DNA from: Coriobacteriia bacterium
GTDB lineage: Bacteria; Actinomycetota; Coriobacteriia; Coriobacteriales; UBA8131
Reading direction: 5' to 3'
Assembly (NCBI GenBank): GCA_009783085.1
Contig: WRHU01000006.1
Coordinates: 53,803-117,802 of the forward strand
Length of the DNA: 64,000 nt
Position numbers and translations under genes: made by a program
In this document: positions 27,763 through 36,577 of the stretch, piece by piece
Layout of the letters: each line of letters begins with the position of its first letter
Numbering within the stretch: position 1 is the first letter of the stretch
Notes under the pieces: model-generated
Told to the model about the DNA's origin: nothing
Database searches by the model: none
The model's input: only the letters and a program-made list of their open reading frames with translations

Positions 27763-27901
27763 TTGTCACACACTCCTCACCTCTGCGCCCGTAGCCGTAG
27801 CATCTAAGCGCATGCGTTCTCCTACCCCTTTTTAGATTTTCTCTGCTTTTCTCATTCCTCTTTTATGCGTCAATAATAAACTAAATGCTCTCATTTTTCA
27901 A

Positions 27902-28798
27902 TCACTTCTTTTGTGCATAGGCCTGTTTTAAGCACTCGGCAAAGGCTAAGACGGTTTCGTTTTCGGAAGCATTTTTCCAAACAGCTGCAACGGGAAAGCT
28001 CGTATCAACCCCCACCAGCGGTAAAAAGTTTACGTCAATGTCAAAATACGACTTAAGATGCCTAAACGTGATAGCAACACCGGTATTCGCCGACAAATAC
28101 GGCAGCGCCGAGTTAATGTCGCGCAAAGATTCATCTGCATCGTCCCAGATTTCAGAGTTCTTAAAAGCTTGCCGATAAAATGCGTGTACGTTGGGCTGCG
28201 CCTCTTTATTGGGCACCAAAACTCTCTCATCTTTGAGGTCATCAAGCGTTGCCCAAGGACGCTCTGCCAAACTGTGTCTATGCGAAACCACCACACTGAG
28301 GCAGTCGTCATAAAGGTCGATGTAGTTAAAAGTACTGTAATTGTTGTGTGGAAGCTTGACCAAAACCGCCATATCGAGCTGGTTTGCCTCAAGCATGGGT
28401 ATGGGCTCCTCAACTTCAATGGTATACAACTCTAAAGAAATCTGCGGGAACAGCTCCTCGAACTTTGAGCAAGCATCTGCCACAAAATCCTTGCAGGCAC
28501 CGTACAAATAGCCCACTTTGAGGGTCTTTTCAATCCCCTTTTGTGCATCTTTAATCTCTTTGATGGCAGCGTCATATTCTCGAATGACCAGCTTCATGCG
28601 CTCCTGAAACAAAACGCCTGCGTCGGTAAGCTGCACCGAGTGCCTATCTCGTACAAAAAGCTTTGAGCCAATTTCGGTTTCCATAGCGTCAATATGCTTG
28701 CTCAAAGCAGACTGCGAGATAAAAAGACTTTTTGCCACGCACGAGAAGTTTCTTGCCTCGGCAAGATACAAAAACTCCCTAATAGCGTAAATACGCAT
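27902..28798 (-). CDS. LysR family transcriptional regulator
   Basis: A 298-residue LTTR: N-terminal winged helix (MRIYAIREFLYLAEARNFSCVA, SLFISQSALSKHIDAMETEIG) and a periplasmic-binding-fold effector domain. AGGGGG precedes the ATG. There is no divergent protein-coding gene; instead the upstream 570 bp hold two TTCCA-n3-TGGAA palindromes and a hairpin-rich noncoding locus. One palindrome overlaps its own leader (autorepression is likely). The effector is unknown. Confidence 0.92.
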   Translation of the reverse strand: MRIYAIREFLYLAEARNFSCVAKSLFISQSALSKHIDAMETEIGSKLFVRDRHSVQLTDAGVLFQERMKLVIREYDAAIKEIKDAQKGIEKTLKVGYLYGACKDFVADACSKFEELFPQISLELYTIEVEEPIPMLEANQLDMAVLVKLPHNNYSTFNYIDLYDDCLSVVVSHRHSLAERPWATLDDLKDERVLVPNKEAQPNVHAFYRQAFKNSEIWDDADESLRDINSALPYLSANTGVAITFRHLKSYFDIDVNFLPLVGVDTSFPVAAVWKNASENETVLAFAECLKQAYAQKK

Positions 28799-28809
28799 TA
28801 TTTCCCCCT

Positions 28810-28824
28810 ATTCCAAACTGGAAT
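28810..28824. promoter_or_regulatory. Palindrome ATTCCA-n3-TGGAAT, probable LysR autoregulatory site
   Basis: A perfect 6-bp inverted repeat with a 3-bp centre, fitting the LTTR T-n11-A rule. It lies 11 bp upstream of the LysR start codon, between promoter and ribosome site, where binding would block lysR expression. A second, closely similar site is centred 69 bp upstream at 28886. Confidence 0.65.
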
Positions 28825-28879
28825 AAATAGCCCATACATGATAGTATTACATAAGCGGACATAAGACAAGTACCTAGTT

Positions 28880-28892
28880 TTCCAATATGGAA
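28880..28892. promoter_or_regulatory. Palindrome TTCCA-n3-TGGAA, probable LysR recognition site
   Basis: Same half-site as 28810-28824. If TATACT at 28937-28942 is a plus-strand -10 box, this site is centred near -63 from the start, the usual position of a LysR recognition site for a divergently activated target. A TTGACA (28908-28913) is also present but 23 bp from the -10, too far for a good basal promoter, as expected for an activator-dependent one. Confidence 0.6.
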
Positions 28893-28936
28893 TAACCATT
28901 TCTCGATTTGACATACCGCTGAGGCGAAAGAAGCCT

Positions 28937-29345
28937 TATACTTACACAAGTGCCGAGAAAAGCAACGCTGGGGGGCGTTACCGGAGGAACTTCGTTTTGA
29001 AGATAAGAGCAGCGGTGTCAACTCGGAAGGTATTTCGGAGGTACTCTAGATACTTTCTTGATACCTGCACGATGTAGCCCACTCTATGCGCCTATGGGTT
29101 GTCCTTGTGGCTTGGGCAACCCATACGGCAGCTTAAGGGCGGCTCATAGAACATTCCTCCCCACCCATACACACCCATGAGCCGCCCTGCTTCAACCGAA
29201 ACTCACCAGAGTTTCGCTCGGGCGTTTCAGGTTTAACACACTGTTGCTTGTGAACAGTCCATAGGACATTAACCCCACCACCGTGTACCTATGGACTGCT
29301 CATAAGCAACACTTAACGCACAATACTCAGCCTTGAGCATAAAGT
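28937..29345 (+). ncRNA. Candidate structured RNA locus divergent from LysR gene
   Basis: About 400 bp with no substantial ORF but dense perfect inverted repeats on the plus strand: TATGGGTTG (29093-29101 with 29117-29125); a 12-bp stem (29136-29147 with 29177-29188); CGAAACTC-ACCA-GAGTTTCG (29197-29216); and a 23-bp stem with one mismatch and one G-U (29243-29265 with 29288-29310). The loops of the 12-bp and 23-bp stems share CATAGRACATT, CCCCACC and ACC-YATG although the outer stems differ. A -10-like TATACT starts the region. I do not recognise it as rnpB, ssrS, ffs, tmRNA or a common riboswitch. Strand is inferred from C-rich loops and the putative promoter. Confidence 0.55.
28997..29077 (+). 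CDS. Possible 26-residue leader peptide
   Basis: A TTG-started ORF of 26 codons, (M)KIRAAVSTRKVFRRYSRY and onward to DTCTM, has GGAGG nine bases upstream (28983-28987). It ends at TAG 29075, 16 bp before the first strong hairpin of the structured locus. It is Arg/Tyr rich. The ribosome site is good, but no homologue is known to me and the frame could be chance. If real, it would be a leader peptide of the locus. Confidence 0.3.
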   Translation: MKIRAAVSTRKVFRRYSRYFLDTCTM

Positions 29346-29373
29346 CTAACCTGTTTATTCTTGGATATGTTGG

Positions 29374-30132
29374 TTAAATTATAGCTAAAATCTCAATTAA
29401 GGTCGAGATGCAGGAAATGCTTTTTTTAAGCTGTTCTGTTTTTTGTTCGAGAGCAAGGCGCTGCTGTGACGTGTTGTTACGGCTGAGAAGCACCGGTGTT
29501 ATGCCCACTGCAAGCGCGCCTTCAACATCAGCAGTTAGATGATCACCAATGTGCATAGCTTCTGCCGCCGTAGTACCCATACGCTCAAGTGCAAGCGTAA
29601 ATATCTCGGGCATGGGCTTGTGCAACTGTACCGCCGCAGATGAAATAATCACGTCAAAATAGGGCGCGAGGCCAAGCCCGTCTATAATGCCCTCAAGCGA
29701 GGAATCCCAGTTAGAGATAAGCCCCATACGAATATTGCGCTCCTTAAGCTTTTTGAGCGTGGGAACTACGTCGTCAAAGGGCTTCCAGCTTTGTGCCGTA
29801 AAATAGCGTTTGTGTACGCTGCGTGCGATGGCAGGACGCTTGCTTTTGTCAACCTTGGTGAGCTCACACAAATACTCATACATGGCAAGCCAAATGTTTA
29901 TTGCACGCTCGTCGTCTGACCAAAAGGAATCGTCTTGGTCATAGAGATGCTCGTAATACTCGTACATTTTTGGGATATTACTCTGAACAACTGCTGGGTC
30001 AAGTTCAACGCCATGCCGACGTGCCTCCTCAGAAAAGACCTCTCCCTCGGCAACGGCAGTGGTTAGCAAAGTTTGCCCCACGTCAAAAAAGACGGTGGTG
30101 ATGGGAGTGCTTTGCTTGTCTTGCGTGTCCAA
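29374..30132 (-). CDS. HAD superfamily hydrolase
   Basis: A 252-residue HAD phosphatase/dehalogenase-like protein. I place the start at a TTG (30130-30132) with AGAGG seven bases upstream; the longer in-frame ATG would begin inside tRNA-Leu. Motif I is TTVFFDVGQTLL, with Gly in place of the second Asp, as in HDHD3/haloacid-dehalogenase-like members; motif II is LISNWDSS, motif III HKPMPEIF, motif IV AMHIGDHLTADVEGA. A helical cap (about residues 20-110) is rich in Tyr and Asp. Substrate unknown. Confidence 0.85.
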   Translation of the reverse strand: MDTQDKQSTPITTVFFDVGQTLLTTAVAEGEVFSEEARRHGVELDPAVVQSNIPKMYEYYEHLYDQDDSFWSDDERAINIWLAMYEYLCELTKVDKSKRPAIARSVHKRYFTAQSWKPFDDVVPTLKKLKERNIRMGLISNWDSSLEGIIDGLGLAPYFDVIISSAAVQLHKPMPEIFTLALERMGTTAAEAMHIGDHLTADVEGALAVGITPVLLSRNNTSQQRLALEQKTEQLKKSISCISTLIEILAII

Positions 30133-30147
30133 AATGGTTCCTCTCGG

Positions 30148-30230
30148 GTTCAAATCCCTCCGCAAAGCATATACCCCAGCCAGCTTTAAGCTGGCTGGGG
30201 TATATGGTGTCGGCGGAGGGATTTGAACCC
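30148..30230. repeat. Large quasi-palindrome copying the tRNA-Leu 3' end in reverse
   Basis: GGGTTCAAATCCCTCCGC (from 30148) repeats, in inverted orientation, the T-arm and 3' acceptor of the adjacent tRNA-Leu. It is joined to a perfect hairpin, ACCCCAGCCAGCTT and its reverse complement, centred near 30186. Together they form arms of about 40 nt with one internal difference. In the minus-strand transcript the sequence just past tRNA-Leu could pair with the tRNA's own 3' end. Confidence 0.8.
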
Positions 30231-30290
30231 TCACGTCCGTACGGACACTAGCCCCTCAAGCTAGCGCGTCTGCCGTTCCGCCACGCCGAC
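30205..30290 (-). tRNA. tRNA-Leu (GAG), CCA encoded
   Basis: Class II tRNA on the minus strand: acceptor GTCGGCG/CGCCGAC, anticodon arm CTAGC-TTGAGGG-GCTAG (anticodon GAG), a long variable arm GTCCGTACGGAC, T arm GAGGGTTCAAATCCCTC, discriminator A and CCA. It lies 10 bp downstream of secG on the same strand. Confidence 0.97.
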
Positions 30291-30300
30291 ATGGTGTAAC

Positions 30301-30558
30301 TTACTGGCCGCCAATTCCACCTTGCGGATAAATCAGCATGAGAATGATAATGGTAACAAAGAAAAGCACTGCTGAAACAATGGTGATGCGATCGAGGTTT
30401 TTCTCAATCAGACCTGTGCCAACAGAGGTGTTATACACTTGACCAGCAATCATGTCGGAAAGTCCCGTTCCCTTACTGGAATGAAAGAGAATGGACGTAA
30501 CCATCACAACAGCCGAAATAAACCAGATAACCAGTACAAAACCGAGCAAAACTGCCAC
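30301..30558 (-). CDS. secG: Preprotein translocase subunit SecG
   Basis: An 85-residue inner-membrane protein of the SecYEG channel. GTG start (30556-30558) with AAGGAG six bases upstream. Two hydrophobic spans (about 4-23 and 58-77) flank the conserved cytoplasmic loop SSKGTGLSDMIAG. The size and topology fit SecG. It is followed by tRNA-Leu and preceded by the giant surface protein gene. Confidence 0.93.
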   Translation of the reverse strand: MAVLLGFVLVIWFISAVVMVTSILFHSSKGTGLSDMIAGQVYNTSVGTGLIEKNLDRITIVSAVLFFVTIIILMLIYPQGGIGGQ

Positions 30559-30763
30559 AATAAACTCCTTGATATAAGCTTGCAGGCATAAGCCTGCTCA
30601 AACAACTGCTAAAACAACGAACGGTAATGATACAACAAAAAAGGCTCTTGTGGGTGCAAGAATCGAAAAATCCCTTAAATTACGGGAACGAGGCGCATTC
30701 TGCACAGCCTGTGTAGGAGAACTGAGCGAGCCGCAGCCTAAAACTCAAGCTCCAACATAAAGC

Positions 30764-33700
30764 TTAAAACCCTCCACGTTTCTCTCGTTTTTCGCTCCGC
30801 TTACGCCACGCCGCCGTAAACAACACCGCAGCAGCAACAAACAGCACGCCCGCAGCAAGACTCATAAAGCCCTTATAGGTAAGATTATCGCCAGTTTTTG
30901 GTGCCGTACCTTGGTTGCCGTTGCCAGACGTGCCACCAGACGTATCAGACGTACCGCCGCCAGAATCGCCCGTGTCTGCGCCCTCATCATTGCCAGCAGC
31001 ACCGCCATCAGGCGTTGTGCCACTTTCAGGCTGAGCAGCTCCACTGCTTCCGCTCACAATAAAGGTTACTGTTACCGTGGTGCTTGGCTCAGCGTTTACC
31101 TTATAGGTCAGCTCATAGGTACCCTGCGCAGCAGCCAACGTGCCAGAAACAAAGGAAACAGGGGCATCGGCGTTAGTAGCCCTGTTGTAGCCACGTACCT
31201 CGGCAGCTGCGATACCATTGTCGCCGCCTGCGATAACTGCGGCAGCACCTTCAACCGTAAGCACCACTGGATTTTTAGCCGTAATGGCATACTGCGCACC
31301 CGTAACCGTCGTATTTGTTTCAAGAACGGTAAATGCCACCGTTAGTGCTGTCGCAGGCTCAGCATCCACCCCGTACGTTACCGCATACGTGCCCGGCTCT
31401 GCACCAAGCGAGCCAGCCAATACGTTAACAAAGCTGTTGCTAGCACCGAGCGAGGCAAGCGGGCCAACGCCAGAGCCAGAAGCCATATCCTCAGAGAGCG
31501 GACTTACCACCGCATCGTCACCCGAATCATTGCAATAGGCACGCACATTGGCAGCAATAAGACCACCGTCAGCCACGGCGGCGGCAGCTTCGTCTTCGGT
31601 AAGAGTAATCGTTGAGCTTTTTGCCGTAAGCGTATAAAGCTCGCCTTGTTTAATATGCGTGTTGTCGGTCACGATAAAGACCACAGCAACTGTTTTTTTG
31701 TTGTCCTCTACAACCGCATATTCGAGGAGATAGGCACCCTCTTCTATGCCAATCGCACCAGAAACACAGGTGATGGTTCCCGGCGCGCCATCTGAATAGC
31801 GCGAAGCAACCACTTCTGCGGCAGCAACACCCTTATCTCCACCAGCAACAAGAGCGCGTGCCTGCGCTTTGCTCAGCACCACCAAACCAGCAGCCGTGAT
31901 TGCGTACTCATCATCGTCGGGCTTTGCTGCCCAGTGCGCCGTAACCGTCACGGAGCTGCCGGGCATCACAAAAGCAGTGGTTTCACTTGAAGGATCAAGC
32001 AGCGTCGCCGTACCCTCGTCAACCGTCCAGCCAGCAAATACATAGTCTTCGTACTCGCCAGCGTTTATAACTACCGTATCACCTTGCACATAGGTATCCG
32101 CTCCAGACACCTCAGCACGAGAACCGTTAACCACAACGGCATTAACCGCAGACCAATTCGCCGTTACGGTCACAGGATAATCGGGCATTATAAAGGAAGT
32201 GGTCGCAGAGGTGGGGTCGTCCAGCTCAAGAGGTTCAGATTCAACCGTCCAACCAGCAAACACATAACCCTCGCGCTCGCCAGCACTAATGACAACCGTG
32301 TCCGTCATCATGCGGATTCCGCTGCCAGACTGCTCGGCAAAACTATCATTAACAACAACGGCAAACTCGGGCGGGTCAATGGTTATGAGCGCCCACTGAG
32401 CATACAGCGTTGTGTCAGCGGCAAAAGACCAAGACGCAATAACCTGCTCGTCGCTAAAGAATATCCCCTCGCCAAACGGTTCGGTATTCCAGCCGAGAAA
32501 AAGATGCCCATACGTACTCTCGGGATACCACGGAATGGGCTTTTCTGAATAAAACATATTTTTGGCAAGTTTTACCTCAGAGCCAAAGACCACCGTCTGA
32601 TTTTCCATTTTGCCCTTTAATCCAAGAATAATGGTTGGTTCATAGCCAGGATCCCCAACAAAGGTAATGGTGTAGGTTCTCGGCTTCCAGCTCGCTGTTA
32701 CCGTCACGGAACTATCGGGCATGACAAAAGTGGTTGTGGCACTCTTGGCATCAAGCAAGGTTGCCGAACCCGCATCAACCGTCCAGCCGTCAAACTCATA
32801 ACCCTCACGCTCGCCCGCAGCAAGCGTAACCGTATCGCCCGTCTTATAGCTACCTGCGCCAGAGGTGAGTGCGAAGGAGCCATTGACAGCAACTTCATTT
32901 ACTGCAGCTTCATTTACTGCAGTCCAGTGAGCCGTCAAGGTGAGTAGAACTATATCGGGCATGGTAAAGGTAACCACCGCGCTTGTTGGGTCGTCTATGA
33001 CCAGTTCGCTTGTGTCGTCAGGCGACCATTTTTCCATTTCATCGACCGTCCAACCAGCAAACTCATATCCTTCGCGTTCGCCAGCGTTTATCGTAACCGT
33101 TTCGTTCATAGCGTAGATGCCCTCGCCCGAATATTCGGCGTAGCTATCGTTGATAGTAAGCGGAATAAAGTGTGGGTCTATGTGCACCCTCGCCCACTGG
33201 GCATACAGCACTACATTGCCAGCAAGCGCCCATGCGTCAATAACCTGCTCATCGGTATAATATGTTCCGCTTCCGTCAGGAGCAGTGTTCCACATCATAA
33301 AGCGGTCGCCATAAAATTTACCCGGTGACCATGGAATGGGTATTTCTGAGTAAAAGACATTCTTGTTTAGGGTAACTGCGCTTCCATACGTCACCTGCTG
33401 TGGCTCCATCGTGCCTTCTATGCAGCGCCCCTGCCACTGCTCATCGCCTTGATTAGCAACGTAGGTAATAACAAAAGTTTTTGGCTCCCACTGTGCAGTT
33501 ACCGTCACTGCACTGCTTGACATAGCAAAAGCAGTAGCAGCCCTCGAAGGCTCAATCAGCGTTATTTCGCCCTCATCAACCGTCCAGCCAGCAAACTCAT
33601 AACCCTCACGCTCGCCCGCGTCGAGAGCGACAATATCTCCCTGTTTATAGTCGCCAGCGCCAGAAGTTTGGGCATACGAACCATTGACCGTAACAGAGTT

Positions 33701-36250
33701 AACAGCTGCCCAATGCGCAGTAAGGGTCACCCAAATTACGTCAGGCATCACAAAAGTGGTGGTTGCGCTTGCTGAATCTTCCAAAACCAGCTCACCTGGT
33801 TCATCAGGGGGAAACCAACCTAAAACTTCGTCAACCGTCCAACCAGCAAACACATAACCCTCGCGCTCACCAGCGTTTATCGTAACTACGTCGTTCTTGT
33901 AGTACATGCCCTCGCCAGAGTATCCGGCAAAGCCGTCGATAATCTCAACCAATCCAACACGGGGATCTACCTGCGGAATAGCCCACATAGCATACAGCGT
34001 GAGCGTATCATCGGTAAGCAACCACGGGTCAAAAACTTGTTCGTTGGTATACGGGGTTCCGCTTCCGTCAGGAGCGGTGTTCCAACCGAGAAAAACATCG
34101 GCGATATACGTGTCAGGAGCCCAGGGGAGAAATCTTCCAGACACAAAGGCGTTTTTGGAAAGAGTCACCTTGCTGTCGTAGGCCGCCAGCTGCTGCTCCA
34201 TAGTACCTTCAATAGTGTTGGGGCTTTGAGGTTGACCGTTACCAGCATTGGCGTTATACGTAATAAGGCAGTTTTTTGGCTCCCAGTTTGCCGTAACCGT
34301 TACCGCATCTGCTGGCATATAAAACGCCGTGGCCGTATCGGTGAGGCTCAAAAGTTGTGCATAGCTCGGCTCGGCAGTCCAACCTGCAAACACATAGCCC
34401 TCGCGCATGCCTGCGTCAATCAAAACAAGGTCGCCAGCCGCATACTCTCCAGAACCTGATGCGCCAACAGCACCCTCGCTCACTACCACTACTTGAGCTT
34501 CTGTTATTGTAGGAGCATAGCTGATGTCATAATTGTTGTACCCTTGTTCAAAGGGAGCAGACCACATAACACCTTCGCCGTTATCGCCTATATGCGCCTT
34601 ATAAACGGCATCATCGGCAGACGCGCGGTTTTGTACCGAGGGCATCTGTGCGTAGTTTCCGTAAAATACTACGCCTGCGGCAACCGAAAGGCGTTCAAGA
34701 CCAACGTTTGTGTCAGTGAGCCACACGCCACCGCCATTTTTACCAGCCGTATTAAACAAGATGGAACCAGCTTGTATTGCGGTAGTCGCATTAGGCTCTA
34801 CATATACGCCGCCGCCAGAAACACCAGCCCAACAACTTGAAACCGTGCCGCCCTCCATAATAAAAGCAGCATCGTCTGCCACATATACGCCACCGCCATT
34901 GTTGGTAGCGGTGCCGCGCTCGATACGAGCATCGTCGAGCATTGTGAATGTTCCGCCAAGAACCTGCACCGCACCACCGTTTTCTGCAGAGGTGTCGGTG
35001 ATGAGGGCCTCGCCGCTCATGATAAAGGTGTTATAAGAACACACACCACCACCCGATGATATTTCGCCGCCAAGCATAACAAAGGTGCCGTAATTTCCTA
35101 CATTTGAATCTCCTGCATAGTTGGCACGTATTGTACCGCCGTACATGTTGAACGTCTTATGATTGTAGACCCCGCCACCTCCCCACCAGCCAGTGTTAAA
35201 GGAAATCTCGCCACCATACATATCAAAGGTGCCATTATTGAGCACACCTGGACCAGCGCCGTCTGCAATATTACCCGAAACATACCCTCCATACATTTCA
35301 AAAGTGCCGTTGTTGGTAACACCACCAACGCTGTTGCCGCTAACCCCGCCACTCTTTAGGATAAAAGTTCCTTGGTTGCCCACCCAGACTCCCTCGCCTG
35401 TGTGAGATTGTTCACGCGTATGGGTTACTGTGATGCCATCAAGCGTAAGTGTGCCGTCAATAGCAAGAGTGTCGTTCATAAAGGCGCCATACAAATCGGC
35501 GTTGCCAACAAGCTGTACGTAGTGCCCCTCAGGAATTTCGAGGGCGTCATTGGTAAGATAAATAGTGCCAGCGAGCCAGATAGTGGTTGGATCGTCTGGA
35601 TTGGTTGACGAGGCTGCCACTGCCTCTCGCAAGGTGACCTCATCAAAAACGGTAACAGAAGCGAGGGCTTTAAGCTCCTCGTCATCTCGAGCATCTGAAT
35701 TATCAAGCGTTGCCTTGTATTCCTCAAAGCTTGCCGCTTCGTTGTTTTCTGTAGTGCTGTTTTCTGTAGTGCTATTTTCTGTGGGGCTATTTGTTGCAGC
35801 GTCGAAATCTTGAGCAGAGGTGGCGCTTTCGGCAGCAGTGGCAGCGGCTGCCTCGGAGCTCGTGGCATCATCGCCCTGCTCCGTTCCTAAAATATCACTG
35901 CTTAGCGCTTCAGCCTCATCATCAACAAGAACAAAGCTTTCGCCTGAAGTTGCTTGCGGAGCAAAAGGATTTTTGAGCGGATCGAACAAATCCTCTGACT
36001 GTGCAAGGGCAGAAAGTGGCAAGCTCAGCGCCAAAATTAAAGCTACCCCTATCGAGAGTGAGGTTACTAAAATGTCTTTAAGGCGGCGATAAACGGGGTC
36101 TTGTCGGTATCCCCTGCGCACGTTCGATTTGTTCTGAGTGCTGTGGCTGCTGTGAGTGTTCGACGGGCCGTTTTGTACGTCGCATTGTACGTCAATTTGT
36201 ACGTCGCTCAACCCACCAGTGTTTTCGCTGGATATGCCCTGCTTCTCCAT
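30764..36250 (-). CDS. Giant cell-wall adhesin-like protein with beta-helix and InlB-type repeats
   Basis: An 1828-residue surface protein. After a ~57-residue basic/polar N-terminus comes an export segment (LVTSLSIGVALILALSLPLS, cleavage likely near ALAQ). Residues about 270-560 have NGTF-MYGG-type right-handed beta-helix repeats. About 600-1400 hold alternating Flg_new/InlB B-repeats (FLGWNTAPDGSG) and divergent ones (GEREGYVFAGWTVDEG). About 1410-1720 have three further repeats (YAIT-A-VVL). A Gly/Asp/Thr-rich wall-spanning stretch ends in the sortase-like motif APKTGD, a hydrophobic span and RKRSEKREKRGG. No sortase gene is in the window. Binding role inferred; ligand unknown. Confidence 0.9.
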   Translation of the reverse strand: MEKQGISSENTGGLSDVQIDVQCDVQNGPSNTHSSHSTQNKSNVRRGYRQDPVYRRLKDILVTSLSIGVALILALSLPLSALAQSEDLFDPLKNPFAPQATSGESFVLVDDEAEALSSDILGTEQGDDATSSEAAAATAAESATSAQDFDAATNSPTENSTTENSTTENNEAASFEEYKATLDNSDARDDEELKALASVTVFDEVTLREAVAASSTNPDDPTTIWLAGTIYLTNDALEIPEGHYVQLVGNADLYGAFMNDTLAIDGTLTLDGITVTHTREQSHTGEGVWVGNQGTFILKSGGVSGNSVGGVTNNGTFEMYGGYVSGNIADGAGPGVLNNGTFDMYGGEISFNTGWWGGGGVYNHKTFNMYGGTIRANYAGDSNVGNYGTFVMLGGEISSGGGVCSYNTFIMSGEALITDTSAENGGAVQVLGGTFTMLDDARIERGTATNNGGGVYVADDAAFIMEGGTVSSCWAGVSGGGVYVEPNATTAIQAGSILFNTAGKNGGGVWLTDTNVGLERLSVAAGVVFYGNYAQMPSVQNRASADDAVYKAHIGDNGEGVMWSAPFEQGYNNYDISYAPTITEAQVVVVSEGAVGASGSGEYAAGDLVLIDAGMREGYVFAGWTAEPSYAQLLSLTDTATAFYMPADAVTVTANWEPKNCLITYNANAGNGQPQSPNTIEGTMEQQLAAYDSKVTLSKNAFVSGRFLPWAPDTYIADVFLGWNTAPDGSGTPYTNEQVFDPWLLTDDTLTLYAMWAIPQVDPRVGLVEIIDGFAGYSGEGMYYKNDVVTINAGEREGYVFAGWTVDEVLGWFPPDEPGELVLEDSASATTTFVMPDVIWVTLTAHWAAVNSVTVNGSYAQTSGAGDYKQGDIVALDAGEREGYEFAGWTVDEGEITLIEPSRAATAFAMSSSAVTVTAQWEPKTFVITYVANQGDEQWQGRCIEGTMEPQQVTYGSAVTLNKNVFYSEIPIPWSPGKFYGDRFMMWNTAPDGSGTYYTDEQVIDAWALAGNVVLYAQWARVHIDPHFIPLTINDSYAEYSGEGIYAMNETVTINAGEREGYEFAGWTVDEMEKWSPDDTSELVIDDPTSAVVTFTMPDIVLLTLTAHWTAVNEAAVNEVAVNGSFALTSGAGSYKTGDTVTLAAGEREGYEFDGWTVDAGSATLLDAKSATTTFVMPDSSVTVTASWKPRTYTITFVGDPGYEPTIILGLKGKMENQTVVFGSEVKLAKNMFYSEKPIPWYPESTYGHLFLGWNTEPFGEGIFFSDEQVIASWSFAADTTLYAQWALITIDPPEFAVVVNDSFAEQSGSGIRMMTDTVVISAGEREGYVFAGWTVESEPLELDDPTSATTSFIMPDYPVTVTANWSAVNAVVVNGSRAEVSGADTYVQGDTVVINAGEYEDYVFAGWTVDEGTATLLDPSSETTAFVMPGSSVTVTAHWAAKPDDDEYAITAAGLVVLSKAQARALVAGGDKGVAAAEVVASRYSDGAPGTITCVSGAIGIEEGAYLLEYAVVEDNKKTVAVVFIVTDNTHIKQGELYTLTAKSSTITLTEDEAAAAVADGGLIAANVRAYCNDSGDDAVVSPLSEDMASGSGVGPLASLGASNSFVNVLAGSLGAEPGTYAVTYGVDAEPATALTVAFTVLETNTTVTGAQYAITAKNPVVLTVEGAAAVIAGGDNGIAAAEVRGYNRATNADAPVSFVSGTLAAAQGTYELTYKVNAEPSTTVTVTFIVSGSSGAAQPESGTTPDGGAAGNDEGADTGDSGGGTSDTSGGTSGNGNQGTAPKTGDNLTYKGFMSLAAGVLFVAAAVLFTAAWRKRSEKREKRGGF

Positions 36251-36577
36251 AATAATCCCACCTTCGCCGTGATTTCTCTTGGCTCTAGCCCTCGACCGCT
36301 CTTGTTAGGCTCTCCGCGTCTTGGCTCTTTGCGCACCCGCAATCTTGCGTGCCTTTTTGCCTTTCTTTTGCGCTGCTCTTTTTACGCTTTTTCGCACCTC
36401 ATTTGCACAAAATTATAGTTGTAGTAAGTATAACGCACAAAAGGCTCTTTTGTTTGCAGAGAAGCAATTTTTGGAGTTTTTGTACGTTACGTTTTTTGGC
36501 AGTTTCGTACCTTGCCGTTTCGGGTGTTTTATGAGGTGTTTTTATGGCTATTTTTTTGGCTATCTGAGCAAACTCTG
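36251..36577. other. Intergenic between adhesin and ffh, no feature recognised
   Basis: The 327 bp between the adhesin start and the ffh stop contain T-rich plus-strand stretches but no ORF with a ribosome site, no tRNA and no clear hairpin-plus-U-tract. The adhesin promoter should lie here on the minus strand; I cannot pick out a convincing -35/-10 pair. Confidence 0.6.

Noticed and set aside
28937..29345. Known RNA such as RNase P RNA, SRP RNA, 6S, 6C or a standard riboswitch
   Set aside because: None of the conserved cores of those RNAs was recognised; loops have at most four consecutive C, unlike the 6C motif.
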